Notes under the pieces: model-generated | What the model saw: only the letters and a program-made list of their open reading frames with translations | The model's database searches: none | Told to the model about the DNA's origin: nothing | Shown here: one piece after another, positions 38,125-48,663 of the stretch | How positions within the stretch are numbered: the stretch's first letter is position 1 | How the letters are laid out: each line of letters starts with the position of its first letter | Source: Pandoraea eparura | Lineage (GTDB): Bacteria; Pseudomonadota; Gammaproteobacteria; Burkholderiales; Burkholderiaceae | Reading direction: 5' to 3' | Assembly: GCF_902459725.1 (NCBI RefSeq) | Contig: NZ_CABPSH010000001.1 | Location: forward strand, 496,001 to 560,000 | DNA: 64,000 nucleotides | Position numbers and translations under genes: made by a program

Positions 38125-38783
38125 ACGCGCTCCAGTAGCCAGTCGCGCAGCTCCGTCACACTCCCCGCGCAATACGCGGGCTCCAGCGCCACCAGTTGCT
38201 CTCGCGGATGCGCACCGCCATAGGCGACGCCAACGGCAGCCGCTCCGGCGCTGCGGGCCATCTGCAAATCGTGCGTGGTGTCGCCAATCATGACCGTGCG
38301 ACGCAGGTCCTGCCCCAGTTCGCGCGTCAGTTCTTGCAGCATCGCCGGATGCGGCTTCGAAAATGTCTCATCGGCGCAACGCGTCGCATCGAACATCCGC
38401 ATCAGGCCAGCGGCTTCGAGCGCCCGGTTCAGGCCAACCCGGGACTTGCCCGTCGCGACGGCGAGAAAACGGCCGCGCGCGCGCAAGGCTTCGAGCAGCT
38501 CACGAATCCCCGTGAACAGCACGGTTTCCTTGTCACCTATCAAATAATGGAAGCGATAGCGCTCTGACAGCCGCGGATAGTGGGCCGGGTCGAGCGACGG
38601 CACGGCCATTTGCAAGGCGTCGCGCAGGCCGAGGCCGATCACGTGGCTCGCAATCTCGTCAGACGGCACGGGCAGCCCCAGATCACGGCAGGCCGCCTGA
38701 ATGCAGCGGGTAATGGTGGGCGTCGAGTCCATCAACGTCCCATCCCAGTCAAATACGACCAGGTCGAACTCAGGGCTTGGCAT
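38121..38783 (-). CDS. HAD-superfamily hydrolase, phosphoglycolate-phosphatase-like
   Basis: 220 residues. Motif I is VVFDWDGTLMDST, motif II lies in AVATGKSR, motif III in FSKPHPAM and motif IV in MIGDTTHDLQMA. The cap is of the helical C1 type. Closest in pattern to Gph, pointing to a phosphomonoesterase, but substrate specificity cannot be read. It overlaps the rluC end by 14 bp and the Rieske start by 4 bp. Confidence 0.92.
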   Translation of the reverse strand: MPSPEFDLVVFDWDGTLMDSTPTITRCIQAACRDLGLPVPSDEIASHVIGLGLRDALQMAVPSLDPAHYPRLSERYRFHYLIGDKETVLFTGIRELLEALRARGRFLAVATGKSRVGLNRALEAAGLMRMFDATRCADETFSKPHPAMLQELTRELGQDLRRTVMIGDTTHDLQMARSAGAAAVGVAYGGAHPREQLVALEPAYCAGSVTELRDWLLERV

Positions 38784-39774
38784 CGGCAGAAGCGCCTCGA
38801 AGTTGGTTCAGAAATTGCTCACATTCTGGCGGTAACGCTGCTTCCAACGCAATCGGCGTATCCAAAACCGGATGGTTGAACTTCAGGCGCCATGCGTGCA
38901 GAAACATTCGCTTGATGCCAGGACGGGTGCCGGGACGGGCAAGTGTCTTGTTCAGCGTGAAGTCGCCGTACTTGTCGTCGCCGACGATCGGCGTACCGCA
39001 ATGCGCCAGGTGAACGCGGATCTGATGGGTTCGCCCCGTTTTCAGTTCCGCTTCGAGCAATGTATAGGGCGGATGCGATTCCATCATGCGAAATACCGTA
39101 TGCGACGCCTGACCGTCTTCCTGCACCCGCACACGGCGCTCGCCTTCCGCCGTCACATACTTATACAGCGGCGCCTTGACCGCGCGCTGACGATCCCGCC
39201 ATTCCCCCGTGACACAGGCCAGATAACGCTTGTCCATCCGGTTGTGCCGGATCTGCTCGTGCATGCCGACGAGCGCCGAGCGCTTTTTCGCAAGCAGCAG
39301 AATGCCAGACGTTTCGCGATCGAGCCGATGCACCAACTCAAGAAACTTCAGGTGCGGCAGGGCCCGGCGCAGTTGCTCGATCACGCCGAACGACACCCCG
39401 CTGCCGCCATGCACGGCCACTCCAGCAGGCTTATCGATCGCCATGAGGTAATCGTCTTCGAACAACACGGGAAAGGTGGCGGCGGGCACATGCGTCGGCG
39501 CGTCGGCGGCCGGCGCGGCCACGCGAACCGGCGGAATCCGTACCACATCACCAAGAACGAGTCGATAGGCCGCGTCTATCCGTCCTTTGTTCACGCGCAC
39601 CTCGCCGCTACGCAAAATGCGGTAAATGTGACTTTTCGGCACCCCTTTGCACTCGCGCAAGAGGAAATTATCGATCCGCTGACCGGCCGAGCCGTCGTCG
39701 ACCTCGACGAGTCGAACCTGCGGCGCGGACGCCGGCGAAACCATTTTCTGCCGATTTTTGCCTAACTCATTCAT
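38770..39774 (-). CDS. rluC: 23S rRNA pseudouridine synthase RluC
   Basis: 334 residues. An S4 RNA-binding domain (about 28-85, GQRIDNFLLRECKGVPKSHI) precedes the RluA-type catalytic domain with the Asp of HRLDRETSGILLLAKK and the closing RTHQIRVHLAHCGTPI motif. RluC modifies U955, U2504 and U2580 of 23S rRNA. It is divergent from rne, as in E. coli. The start may be 39774 or 39744 (MVSPASAP), as the upstream region is AT-rich without a clear ribosome site. Confidence 0.95.
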   Translation of the reverse strand: MNELGKNRQKMVSPASAPQVRLVEVDDGSAGQRIDNFLLRECKGVPKSHIYRILRSGEVRVNKGRIDAAYRLVLGDVVRIPPVRVAAPAADAPTHVPAATFPVLFEDDYLMAIDKPAGVAVHGGSGVSFGVIEQLRRALPHLKFLELVHRLDRETSGILLLAKKRSALVGMHEQIRHNRMDKRYLACVTGEWRDRQRAVKAPLYKYVTAEGERRVRVQEDGQASHTVFRMMESHPPYTLLEAELKTGRTHQIRVHLAHCGTPIVGDDKYGDFTLNKTLARPGTRPGIKRMFLHAWRLKFNHPVLDTPIALEAALPPECEQFLNQLRGASADAKP

Positions 39775-40395
39775 TATGAATATAATTTGCCCTACAGAGG
39801 TGGCGGTAGCGGGAATCATGCCAAATCCGCGCCTCTGTCGGTGCTTACCTCAAAACGGTATTTTACTTGCACCCCGGACAGGCTGCTCGTCCGGTGACCC
39901 TGGAGCAGCGAGCGCACGCACATCACGCAGCGTCGGCAGGAAGTGGGCCCACAGGCCGCTTCGGTCGCAGCGCGCGGGATGCGGATAGAGTTGGTGGTTA
40001 TAGAATTTTTTGGCGGTCAGCCCGGGTTCGATTGTCCGGGCTGATCGCTTTGCTGAATATCGTTCGCGCAAGAGTCTTGGTGAGGCGCCGTCACAAGAAG
40101 AAAAAGTGTCGGCAGGCGCCCCGAGAAAACACTGATGAAGTTTCTCGTCCAGTATCTCTTGGTAGGGACTGCAAGCCCGAAGTGATCCGCGCCGGGCCGG
40201 AATTTTCCGGTGTCTCGGCGGATTCGGGTGAGCGCGATAACGTATTCGCTGGCGCCATTGCGTCCGTCGGCCTCATCGCCCGGACCCCCCGGCAATTCTT
40301 CCACCCCCGGCTCGAACCTCGCGTGTTGGATAACTCGAGTGATACGTGCCCGACGCACTGCACATTGGCAACTGCGGCGGGTGGGAGTCGTTTTC
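39775..40395. other. rluC-rne divergent region with long rne leader
   Basis: 621 bp without a convincing gene. In enterobacteria rne is preceded by a structured leader of about 360 nt through which RNase E controls its own mRNA. The length here allows a similar arrangement, and a stem-loop at 40017-40044 is visible, but the promoter and leader boundaries are not determinable by eye. Confidence 0.5.
40017..40044 (+). other. stem-loop in the rne upstream region
   Basis: tcagcccgg and ccgggctga form a 9-bp stem around a 10-nt loop. No T-tract follows on the plus strand, so termination is unlikely. Position 350 bp before rne makes it a candidate part of a structured 5' leader. Confidence 0.5.
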
Positions 40396-43300
40396 ATGAA
40401 ACGCATGTTGTTCAACGCCACGCAGCAGGAAGAACTGCGCGTGGCAATTGTCGATGGGCAGAAACTCATCGATATCGATATCGAGACGGCCGGCCGCGAA
40501 CAGCGTAAAGGCAATATCTACAAGGGTATTATTACCCGTATCGAACCTTCCCTCGAAGCCTGCTTCGTCAACTACGGCGAAGGCCGCCACGGCTTCCTGC
40601 CGTTCAAGGAAGTCGCCCGTGCGTACTTCCGCGAAGGCGCCGATGTGCGCAATGCGCGCATTCAGGACGCCCTCTCCGAAGGCCAGGAACTCATCGTTCA
40701 GGTCGAAAAGGAAGAGCGCGGCAACAAGGGCGCCGCCCTCACGACCTTCATTTCCCTGGCCGGCCGTTACCTCGTGCTGATGCCGAACAACCCGCGTGGC
40801 GGTGGCGTGTCGCGCCGCATCGAGGGTGAAGACCGCCAGGAACTGCGCGAGACGATGGGCCAGCTCGAACTGCCGGAAGGCATGAGCATCATTGCCCGCA
40901 CCGCCGGCATCGGCCGCTCGGCCGAAGAACTGCAGTGGGACCTGAACTACCTGCTGCAACTCTGGCACGCCGTCGAAAGCGCCGCTGCCAATATCGAACT
41001 GCCGCGTGACTCGGCGCTGATCTATCTCGAGTCGAGTCTCGTCATTCGCGCGATCCGAGACTATTTCCAACCCGATATCGGTGAAATCCTCATCGATACG
41101 GAAGAAATTTCCGAGCAGGCACGTAACTTCATGCAGGTGGTCATGCCCGATCACCTCAATCGCGTGAAGCAATATCGCGACGACGTGCCGCTGTTCTCGC
41201 GTTTCCAGATCGAACATCAGATCGAAACGGCATACTCGCGTCAGGTGCCGCTGCCCTCGGGCGGCGCGATCGTGATCGATCACACCGAAGCGCTGGTGTC
41301 GATCGACGTGAACTCGGCGCGCGCTACCAAGGGCGCCGACATCGAGGAAACGGCCCTTCGCACCAACCTGGAAGCGGCGGACGAAGTTGCGCGCCAGCTG
41401 CGTCTGCGCGACCTCGGCGGCCTGATCGTGATCGACTTCATCGACATGGAGTCGGCCAAGAGCCAGCGTGAAGTCGAACAACGCGTCAAGGATTCGCTCA
41501 AGCACGATCGCGCCCGCGTCCAGATGGGCAAGATCTCGCGCTTCGGCCTGATGGAGCTGTCGCGCCAGCGCCTGCGCCCGTCGCTCTCGGAAGGCACGCA
41601 CGTGACCTGCCCGCGCTGTAACGGCACCGGCCATATCCGCGACGCCGAATCGTCGGCGCTGCAAGTCCTGCGTATCATCCAGGAAGAGGCGATGAAGGAG
41701 CACACGGCAGCCATCCACTGCCAGGTGCCGGTCGAAGTCTCCGCGTTCCTCCTCAACGAAAAGCGCCAGGAAATCAACAAGATCGAGGCTCGCTTCAAGG
41801 TCGGCGTGCTGCTGATCCCGAACAAGCACCTCGAGACGCCGCACTACAAGCTCGAGCGCCTGCGCTTCGACGATCCGCGCCTGGATACCCCGAAAGCCAG
41901 CTACGCCCTCGCGGAAGAAGCCGCGCGTGCCCTGGAAGAAGATCCGGCGGCTTACAGCAAGAAGAAGGAAGACGCCCGTCCGCGCCAGGAAGCCGCCGTC
42001 AAGGGCATCACGCCCGAGCAGCCGGCACCGGCCGCGCAACCGCGCCCGGAACCCGTCGCCGCCGCACCGGCCGTCGCAGCCCCTGCACGCAGCGGTGGCT
42101 TCATCGGCTTCGTGAAGCGCCTGCTGGGTCTCGAGCCCGCGGCACCGGCACCGGTCAAGGAGGAAGCGCCGGCCAAGCCGACCGCACGCCCGCCGCGTGA
42201 GCGCCACGAACGTCCGCATCAGCAAAACCGTAATCGTCGCGGCAATGCCCGTGACGAGAACAAGGCGGGCAAGGACACCGCCGGCCAACCGGCGCGCGAG
42301 GGTCGTGAGGGTCGTGCCGCCCGTCCGGAACGCGCCGAGCGTGCGGATCGTGGTGAGCGGGCCGAACGCGGCGAACGTGGCGATCGCAATGAGCGTCAGG
42401 AAGGTCGCGACAAGCGTGAGCGCGACGAGGCGCAGCAGCGTCAGCCGGCGCAGGACGTCCGCGCAGAAGAAGGTCGCGAGCCGCGCGAAGGCCGCGAACG
42501 CGGTGGCCGTCGCGATCGCAACGAGCGTCGTGAGCGTCGTCAACCCGAGGGGGCAGACGGCCAGCAAGCCGTGCCGCAGCGTGTCGCCCAGGCCGCGGCA
42601 CCGCTCGTCGCCGAGTCGGAGGATCTTGAGCAGGATCGTCTGACCGCGCAGGTCGAAGGCGCCCCGGTTCTGGCAGGCGAAGAAGGCGAGCAAGGGGGTG
42701 AAGAGCGCCGCCGCAGCCGTCGTCGCGGTCGTCGCGGTGGCCGTCGCGAGCGTGAAGCCAATGAGCAGCAACTCCATGTCGAAGGCGAGCCGGCCGAAGG
42801 CGCGACGTCGACCGATGGGGAAATCGCGCATGCCCAAGTGCCGACGAACGAAGCCGTCGACACCGTAGCCGCCGATGACCAGGCCTATGCAGCAGCGCCG
42901 GCCGCTCCGGAAACCGCCACGACGGTGGCCCAAGCCCCCGCCGTGGGCGTCGAGTCGACGCCCGTCCCGGTTCACGCCGAGCCGGCGGAAGCCCCGGTCA
43001 GCGAAGCCCCGATCGCAAGCGTGACCGAAGCGGCACCGGCAGCACTGCCGGAAATTCCGTCGCCGGTGATCGCCGAGCCGGTCGCCCCGGTGAACGTGGC
43101 ACCGCTGCCCGCCGCCGAAGTCGCCGCTCCGGTGGTCCCGCCGGTCAGCGCACCGCTACCTGCGGCCACGCAAATTCCGGCGCAGCCCGTCGTGCCGGCC
43201 GAAGCGCTGACCGAGATTGCCGCCACGGCCGTGATCGCCAGCACCCCGGCCGAAGTCAGCCCGGCGCCGGCGACTGCCGCGTCGGCGACGCCGGCCCAGA

Positions 43301-43629
43301 GGGTGGAAACGGCGACACCGGTGCATGCACCGGCCCCGGCCCAGGTCGTTGCGGCGCAAGCCGTGCCGGCCGCAACGGAAGTCGTGACGTCGCAACCTGC
43401 CACGCCCCCCGCGCCGACGCTGGAAAGCAGCGCGCTTGAGTCGACGCTGGCAAGCGCCGGTCTGGTCTGGGTCCACACGGACGCCGACAAACACCGCGCC
43501 GCCAAGGAAGCGGCCGCGCAGGTCGCCCCGGCACCGCGCGTGGCGCGTGAGCGCCGTCCGTCGACGCCTCTCAACAGTGGGCCGATGGAGCAAGTGGAAA
43601 CGCGCGATTCATCGAATCACACGGCTTGA
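40396..43629 (+). CDS. rne: ribonuclease E
   Basis: 1077 residues. The catalytic half starts with [18 protein letters not shown]; the S1 domain contains [17 protein letters not shown]-like sequence ([18 protein letters not shown]), the DNase I-like site [19 protein letters not shown] with its metal-binding aspartates, and the Zn-link [10 protein letters not shown]. From about residue 530 the protein is disordered: a basic Arg/Asn/Gly-rich RNA-binding region (about 610-720), acidic and Ala/Pro/Val-rich parts, and a short conserved end. RNase E initiates mRNA decay and processes rRNA and tRNA. The start at 40396 matches the family; a frame upstream to 40210 lacks homology. Confidence 0.97.
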   Translation: MKRMLFNATQQEELRVAIVDGQKLIDIDIETAGREQRKGNIYKGIITRIEPSLEACFVNYGEGRHGFLPFKEVARAYFREGADVRNARIQDALSEGQELIVQVEKEERGNKGAALTTFISLAGRYLVLMPNNPRGGGVSRRIEGEDRQELRETMGQLELPEGMSIIARTAGIGRSAEELQWDLNYLLQLWHAVESAAANIELPRDSALIYLESSLVIRAIRDYFQPDIGEILIDTEEISEQARNFMQVVMPDHLNRVKQYRDDVPLFSRFQIEHQIETAYSRQVPLPSGGAIVIDHTEALVSIDVNSARATKGADIEETALRTNLEAADEVARQLRLRDLGGLIVIDFIDMESAKSQREVEQRVKDSLKHDRARVQMGKISRFGLMELSRQRLRPSLSEGTHVTCPRCNGTGHIRDAESSALQVLRIIQEEAMKEHTAAIHCQVPVEVSAFLLNEKRQEINKIEARFKVGVLLIPNKHLETPHYKLERLRFDDPRLDTPKASYALAEEAARALEEDPAAYSKKKEDARPRQEAAVKGITPEQPAPAAQPRPEPVAAAPAVAAPARSGGFIGFVKRLLGLEPAAPAPVKEEAPAKPTARPPRERHERPHQQNRNRRGNARDENKAGKDTAGQPAREGREGRAARPERAERADRGERAERGERGDRNERQEGRDKRERDEAQQRQPAQDVRAEEGREPREGRERGGRRDRNERRERRQPEGADGQQAVPQRVAQAAAPLVAESEDLEQDRLTAQVEGAPVLAGEEGEQGGEERRRSRRRGRRGGRREREANEQQLHVEGEPAEGATSTDGEIAHAQVPTNEAVDTVAADDQAYAAAPAAPETATTVAQAPAVGVESTPVPVHAEPAEAPVSEAPIASVTEAAPAALPEIPSPVIAEPVAPVNVAPLPAAEVAAPVVPPVSAPLPAATQIPAQPVVPAEALTEIAATAVIASTPAEVSPAPATAASATPAQRVETATPVHAPAPAQVVAAQAVPAATEVVTSQPATPPAPTLESSALESTLASAGLVWVHTDADKHRAAKEAAAQVAPAPRVARERRPSTPLNSGPMEQVETRDSSNHTA

Positions 43630-43697
43630 GCGCGACAGCGTGGCATAACGTGACGCTCAGGCGGCGGGCCCAGACCATCCGCCTGACATGACGTCGA

Positions 43698-43724
43698 AAA
43701 AGGAGGCTCCGGCCTCCTTTTTTG
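43698..43724 (+). terminator. rne terminator
   Basis: aaaaaggaggc and the pairing gcctcctttttt close a tight loop (tccg), with TTTTTT at the end. It lies about 70 bp behind rne. The rest of the 297-bp gap to moaA shows no gene. Confidence 0.92.
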
Positions 43725-43926
43725 CCAATAGGCACCGCGTGTTTCGCATCGAACCCCGCGTTGTCCCGACTTGTGTCCCCCCCGGCCCACCCCGTAACGT
43801 GTCGCTAAGTACGGGTTTGACGTCCCGCAACGAAGGTTTGGGTACCGATATCCGATGCCTGTTTCGTCGGCGTGGGCGGCCAACCGGCCAATTCGTTAGA
43901 ATGGAGACGCAAGCCAAGACCCCACC

Positions 43927-45054
43927 ATGACCGAAACGATCATCCGACTGACTGATCTGCGTAGCGACGCACGATATGCGACGTATTCCCCGCAGGCGCC
44001 CGCACAGGTGCGCACCGCCACCGGCCATCTCGAAGATGCGTTGGCACGGCCGCTGCACGACCTGCGGATTTCGGTGACGGATCGTTGCAACTTCCGCTGC
44101 GTCTACTGCATGCCGAAAGACGTGTTCGGCAAGGACTACACCTTCCTCCCGCAATCGTCCCTGTTGTCGTTCGAAGAAATCGAGCGCGCGGCGCGCCTGT
44201 TCGTCGAACACGGCGTGGAGAAGTTGCGACTCACGGGGGGCGAACCGCTGCTGCGCAAGCACATCGAACGTCTGATCGAGATGCTGGCCCGCCTGCGCAC
44301 GCCGTCGGGCAAACCGCTCGACATCACGCTCACGACCAATGGGTCGCTGCTGGCGCGCCGGGCGCAATCGCTCAAGGACGCCGGGCTCACGCGCGTGACG
44401 GTCAGCCTGGACAGCCTCGACGACACGATCTTCCGACAGATGAACGATGTCGACTTCCCAGTCGACACGGTGCTCGAAGGCATTGCGCAAGCCCAACACG
44501 TCGGCCTTGGCCCCGTGAAGGTCAACATGGTGGTCAAACGTGGCACCAATGATGCCGACATCGTGCCCATGGCGCGGCATTTTCACGGCAGCGGTGTCAT
44601 GTTGCGGTTCATCGAATACATGGACGTCGGCACGTCGAACGGCTGGCGGATGGACGAAGTGCTGCCGTCGGCGGACGTCATCGCCCGGCTGAACGAGGCC
44701 CTGCCGCTCGAACCGCTCGAACCGAACTATCCCGGCGAGACGGCGCAGCGCTGGCGGTATCGCGACGGTGGCGGCGAAGTCGGTGTCATTTCGTCGGTCA
44801 CGCGCGCTTTTTGCGGCACTTGTTCACGCGCCCGCCTGTCTACGGAAGGCAAGCTGTATCTGTGCCTGTTCGCGAGCGCCGGGTACGACTTGCGCACGTT
44901 GTTGCGCAACGGCGCGAGCGACGCACAGATCTCGACCGTCATCGGCGACATCTGGCAGGGTCGCACCGACCGTTACTCCGCCATGCGCACGGCGGCCACC
45001 GGCCTGCCCGAAAACGCCCCCCCGAAAGTGGAGATGTCCTACATCGGCGGTTGA
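43927..45054 (+). CDS. moaA: GTP 3',8-cyclase
   Basis: 375 residues. A radical-SAM enzyme that starts molybdenum cofactor synthesis. The radical-SAM cluster ligands are in [17 protein letters not shown] (C-x3-C-x2-C); [11 protein letters not shown] binds SAM; the second 4Fe-4S cluster uses [19 protein letters not shown]; and the C terminus has the usual Gly-Gly (YIGG). About 40 residues longer than E. coli MoaA because of an N-terminal stretch. It heads a moaA-x-mobA-moeA series. Confidence 0.97.
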   Translation: MTETIIRLTDLRSDARYATYSPQAPAQVRTATGHLEDALARPLHDLRISVTDRCNFRCVYCMPKDVFGKDYTFLPQSSLLSFEEIERAARLFVEHGVEKLRLTGGEPLLRKHIERLIEMLARLRTPSGKPLDITLTTNGSLLARRAQSLKDAGLTRVTVSLDSLDDTIFRQMNDVDFPVDTVLEGIAQAQHVGLGPVKVNMVVKRGTNDADIVPMARHFHGSGVMLRFIEYMDVGTSNGWRMDEVLPSADVIARLNEALPLEPLEPNYPGETAQRWRYRDGGGEVGVISSVTRAFCGTCSRARLSTEGKLYLCLFASAGYDLRTLLRNGASDAQISTVIGDIWQGRTDRYSAMRTAATGLPENAPPKVEMSYIGG

Positions 45055-45121
45055 GCGTTCCGGGCGCGCTGCCCGAACACTCGTCCGTACGCTTTCGTAC
45101 TATCGAATTCTCACTCGACTC

Positions 45122-46006
45122 ATGATTTTTACCGCCCCGGACGTTGATGGCGTCCGAGACTCCCTGAAGACTTCCCGGCGTGTCTCGCCCCTGCGCTCGC
45201 GCCTTGTCGCGCGGAGCGTTATTGTCGCCAGCCTGAGCACCCTGACGCTGCTGTTGACCGCCCTCGCCCCGTCGATGGCGCGTGCCGATTGCGATCCCGC
45301 CGGCCGCGATATCGCGAACCGTCTGATGACCTACACCGGCCAGCTCGGCGAGCGCAATCCGTTGCGGCTGGTGCTGCGCCCGTCGTCGGGCGGCAAACTC
45401 GAAGGCCGCTATGCCAATGCCTCATCGCTGAGTGATACGTACCTCACGGGCAAGCTGGAGAACAAGTCGCGCCTGCATTTGACCGAATTCGATGCGGGCG
45501 GCATGCCGCGGGCGACCTTCGAAGGCGATTTCACCGCCAACGACGACGTCAACCGTCAGCGTGGTGCAGCGTCGAGTTGCGAAGTCATTTCCGGTCAGTG
45601 GAAGGACCTGCGCAATGGCCGCTCGGTGCCGTTCGAGCTGGCGCTCGCCAGCATCCAGTCTGGGAAGATCGATCATCTTTACGGCGTTGCCGGCGTGAGC
45701 GACGACGACACGCTCAACCGAGCGGCCACCCAGTTCCGCAAGGGCGTACTCGACGACCGTCGCGACGTTGTCGCGCAGTCGATGCGTTATCCGCTGCGCG
45801 TATCGTTGCACGGCAAAACCTTGATGCTTCGGAACCCGAAGTCGCTGCTCGCGCGATACAACGAGATATTCACCGATGCGTACGTGCGCACCATTGGCGC
45901 TGCCGTGCCCCGACTGATGTTCGCACGCGACCAGGGCGTGATGCTCGGCGAGGGCGCCGTCTGGTTCGATGCGTCTGGCCGGGTCATCGCGCTGAACCGC
46001 TCCTAG
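45122..46006 (+). CDS. secreted protein of unknown function between moaA and mobA
   Basis: 294 residues. Not recognised. The N terminus has a basic part, then a hydrophobic segment VIVASLSTLTLLLTALAPS ending with MARA, a plausible Sec signal, so the mature protein is probably periplasmic and begins near ADCDPAGRD. Two cysteines (ADCDPA and SSCEVISG) might form a disulfide. The central part resembles a beta-rich domain (GGKLEGRYANASSLSDTYLTG). The start at 45122 has only a weak ribosome site. 67 bp behind moaA and 40 bp before mobA, so probably co-transcribed; a link to molybdoenzymes is speculative. Confidence 0.75.
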   Translation: MIFTAPDVDGVRDSLKTSRRVSPLRSRLVARSVIVASLSTLTLLLTALAPSMARADCDPAGRDIANRLMTYTGQLGERNPLRLVLRPSSGGKLEGRYANASSLSDTYLTGKLENKSRLHLTEFDAGGMPRATFEGDFTANDDVNRQRGAASSCEVISGQWKDLRNGRSVPFELALASIQSGKIDHLYGVAGVSDDDTLNRAATQFRKGVLDDRRDVVAQSMRYPLRVSLHGKTLMLRNPKSLLARYNEIFTDAYVRTIGAAVPRLMFARDQGVMLGEGAVWFDASGRVIALNRS

Positions 46007-46046
46007 CCTGTCTCTTGCCCGCCTACCGACCTGGAACCCAGCGCTC

Positions 46047-46685
46047 ATGACTGCCTTGCCGATCCCGCGTAGTGCCATGACCGGCCTGGTGCTCGCGGGG
46101 GGCCGGGGCCAGCGCATGGGCGGACGTGACAAAGGCTTGCAGCGCCTGGCCGGACGAGCGCTTGCCGAACACGTCATGGAACGGATGCGGCCGCAGGTCG
46201 AGACGCTGCTCATCAGTGCCAATCGGAATCGCGATGCCTATGCGGCCTTCGGCGCGCCCGTGGTGAGCGACGAGACGCAGGCGTTCGCCGGCCCGCTTGC
46301 CGGCATGCTGGCGGGTCTTCGGGTGACGCACACGGACTACCTCCTCACGGCACCGTGCGACTCGCCCTACCTCCCCGAGGACCTTGGCGAGCGGCTGGCG
46401 GCGGCCCTGGCCGCGGCGATCGGCGACGCCGCCTGCCCGCCGCTCGCGGCCTATGCCGTCACGGCACAGGGGCCGCATCCGGTCTTCGCCCTCTTGCATC
46501 GCTCGCTCGCCGACGATCTTGCCGCCACGCTCGCGGCCGGGGAACATCGCGTGCGGGCGTGGTTGGCGCGCCACAGGGCAGTACAAGTTCACTTCGGTGA
46601 CGAGCGTCCGTTTTACAATATCAACACGCTGGACGACCTCCAACCCGATACATCCGAGATATCCGATACGCCGCGCGTGCCCTGA
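46047..46685 (+). CDS. mobA: molybdenum cofactor guanylyltransferase
   Basis: 212 residues. MobA attaches GMP to Mo-molybdopterin to make the bis-MGD cofactor. The GTP-binding loop is LVLAGGRGQRMGGRDKGL, with further motifs FAGPLAGMLAGL and APCDSPYLPEDL; the Asp of PCDSP binds Mg. A second ATG at 46077 would shorten it by 10 residues. The presence of MobA implies DMSO-reductase-type molybdoenzymes elsewhere in the genome. Confidence 0.95.
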   Translation: MTALPIPRSAMTGLVLAGGRGQRMGGRDKGLQRLAGRALAEHVMERMRPQVETLLISANRNRDAYAAFGAPVVSDETQAFAGPLAGMLAGLRVTHTDYLLTAPCDSPYLPEDLGERLAAALAAAIGDAACPPLAAYAVTAQGPHPVFALLHRSLADDLAATLAAGEHRVRAWLARHRAVQVHFGDERPFYNINTLDDLQPDTSEISDTPRVP

Positions 46686-46748
46686 GCTTCCGGGCACCGA
46701 CGCGGCCCGATCCGTCGCCACCGCTGTTACGGGATTCACGCCGGGGAC

Positions 46749-48056
46749 ATGCCGGATGACGACGCCACACCGATGACAACACTTGACGAAGCCCTGGCCG
46801 GCTTGCCGGACTACGACCCCGACCACATGACGGTCGAATTGGCGCGCGCCATCATTGCGCGCACCGCGCGGCCGGTATCCGCCGTCGAGCAGATTGCTGT
46901 GCGCAGCGCGCTGGGCCGGGTGCTTGGTCGCGACGTCATCTCTGCGCTCGATGTTCCCGCTTTCGACAACGCCGCCATGGACGGCTATGCCTTCGCAGGC
47001 AGCGCCCTGGCCACCGGTGGCGACGTGCGTTTGCGCGTGGCAGGCCGCTCGTTCGCCGGCCATCCGTTCCAGCGCGCGGCAGCACCCGGCGAGTGCGTGC
47101 GCATCATGACCGGCGCCCTGCTGCCCGCGGGCTGCGACACCGTCATCCCGCAGGAACAGGTGCAGCGCGAAGGCGACACCGAGATTGTCACCTTTGCGGC
47201 CAACGCCGTCTCGCCCGGCCGCCATGTGCGCCACATCGGCGAGGATCTGGCCGCCGGCCAGACGGCACTGCACGCGGGCAAGCGGCTGCGTCCGGCCGCG
47301 CTTGGCCTGCTCGCCTCGCTGGGCATCGGCGAAGTGCCGGTGCGTCGTCGCATCCGCGTCGCGTTCTTCTCGACGGGCGACGAACTTCGCTCGGTCGGCG
47401 AGTCGCTCGCGCCGGGCAACCTCTACGACAGCAACCGCTACACGCTGTTCGGCATGCTGCAACGGCTGGGCGCCGAGGTGCTCGATCTGGGCGTCGTGCG
47501 CGACGACCCGCAAGCAATCGAGGACACCCTGCGCACTGCTTGCCGCGACGCCGATGCCGTGATCACGTCCGGCGGCGTCTCCGTCGGCGAAGCCGATTTC
47601 ACGCGCGAGATGATGACGCGCCTGGGCAACGTCGTCTTCTGGAAGATGGCGATGCGCCCGGGCCGCCCGTTCGCCTTCGGCGAACTCGAGGCCGACGGTC
47701 ATCGCGCGCTGCTCTTTGGCTTGCCGGGCAACCCGGCCGCCGTGATGGCGTCGTTCTACCATCTGGTGCGCGACGGCCTGTTCGCACTGATGGGCGCCGA
47801 ACCGCAAGTCACGCCGAGCCTGCCCGTGCCGACGACGACAGCCATTGCCAAGCGCCCCGGCCGCACCGAATTCCTGCGTGGGATTCTTGCGGCGGACGCA
47901 CAGGGCTGCTGGCGGGTGACGGTGGCCGATGCGCAAGGTGCCGGTATTCTGCGCACGATGAGCGAAGCGAACTGCTTTGTCACGCTCGGCACGGCGCGCG
48001 GCGATGTCGCGGCAGGTGAACTGGTCGACGTCATTGCCTTCGACGGACTGGTGTAG
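46749..48056 (+). CDS. moeA: molybdopterin molybdenumtransferase
   Basis: 435 residues. MoeA inserts molybdenum into adenylylated molybdopterin. Motifs: SALDVPAFDNAAMDGYAF, IMTGALLPAGCDTVIPQE, FFSTGDELRSVGESLAPGN, TSGGVSVGEADFTREMM and LPGNPAAVMASF. Translation may start at 46749 or 46773. It ends the molybdenum cofactor series; 63 bp separate it from mobA. Confidence 0.97.
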   Translation: MPDDDATPMTTLDEALAGLPDYDPDHMTVELARAIIARTARPVSAVEQIAVRSALGRVLGRDVISALDVPAFDNAAMDGYAFAGSALATGGDVRLRVAGRSFAGHPFQRAAAPGECVRIMTGALLPAGCDTVIPQEQVQREGDTEIVTFAANAVSPGRHVRHIGEDLAAGQTALHAGKRLRPAALGLLASLGIGEVPVRRRIRVAFFSTGDELRSVGESLAPGNLYDSNRYTLFGMLQRLGAEVLDLGVVRDDPQAIEDTLRTACRDADAVITSGGVSVGEADFTREMMTRLGNVVFWKMAMRPGRPFAFGELEADGHRALLFGLPGNPAAVMASFYHLVRDGLFALMGAEPQVTPSLPVPTTTAIAKRPGRTEFLRGILAADAQGCWRVTVADAQGAGILRTMSEANCFVTLGTARGDVAAGELVDVIAFDGLV

Positions 48057-48160
48057 CGCGAGCCCTACTGGATTCCCCCCAAAGCGAAGCAGCGAAGTTG
48101 CAAAATATAGCCGGCGTTGGCGCTTCGACGACATCGGCACCCAACCGAAAACACACGTCA

Positions 48161-48445
48161 ATGACAACAAGAAAACAGATCACGTATATCAGTCCCGGCC
48201 AGACGGCCAAAGCGCTGGTGCTGGTCTATCTCACTTTCAGTATTCCGCTGGTGTTGCTCGCCTTCCTGGCCGCGTTTTTGCGTTACGGCGAGTTGCCGGG
48301 TCTCGCGTTCATTTCCGCGCTGGTCCTGAACGCCATCGTCGGTTTCGTGCTGCTTTGGATCGCCTGCCATGCCTACAATTGGGTCGCCGAGCGCTTTGGC
48401 GGCATCGAAGTCGCACTGGGCGACGTCCCCGAAGAAGAGTGCTGA
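48161..48445 (+). CDS. small two-helix membrane protein, unknown
   Basis: 94 residues. Two hydrophobic segments, ALVLVYLTFSIPLVLLAFLA (about 18-37) and FISALVLNAIVGFVLLWIAC (about 49-68), are followed by an acidic C terminus (VALGDVPEEEC). No recognisable family. The start at 48161 is chosen because the hydrophobic pattern starts there; an in-frame ATG at 48098 is upstream. The codon pattern is like its neighbours and the region has no competing gene, so it is probably real. Confidence 0.65.
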   Translation: MTTRKQITYISPGQTAKALVLVYLTFSIPLVLLAFLAAFLRYGELPGLAFISALVLNAIVGFVLLWIACHAYNWVAERFGGIEVALGDVPEEEC

Positions 48446-48483
48446 CGTTCGCACCAGCGATCGCTTGAGCCCGGGCATTTAGC

Positions 48484-48609
48484 GCATCGGCTGCATTGAG
48501 TGTATCGGGTGTATCGGCTGCATCGGCTGCATCGGCTGCATTGAGTGCATCGGCTGTATCGGCTGTATCGGGTGCGTAGGGTGCATCGGGTGCATCTAAT
48601 GCATATGCT
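48484..48609. repeat. 9-bp tandem array (unit gcatcggct), 14 units
   Basis: Fourteen consecutive 9-bp units: gcatcggct, gcattgagt, gtatcgggt, gtatcggct and variants, without a gap. It starts 38 bp after the small membrane-protein gene and ends 54 bp before the GNAT gene. The variant gcattgagt differs by one base from the unit of the array on the other side of the GNAT gene. Confidence 0.95.
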
Positions 48610-48663
48610 GCACCCAGCGCCACCAGCCCTCAACCTTACTGTCTCCTAATTATCTTGTCCCCC

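Noticed and set aside
40273-42975. Open frame of about 900 codons opposite rne
   Set aside because: It is the mirror of a GC-rich real gene; the product is Arg/Leu/Asp-rich without motifs, and rne on the other strand is certain.
48309-48633. Open frames through the 9-bp array with repetitive Ala/Asp/Ser peptides
   Set aside because: A 9-bp period keeps all frames open when one unit lacks a stop; no ribosome site and no neighbouring homology.
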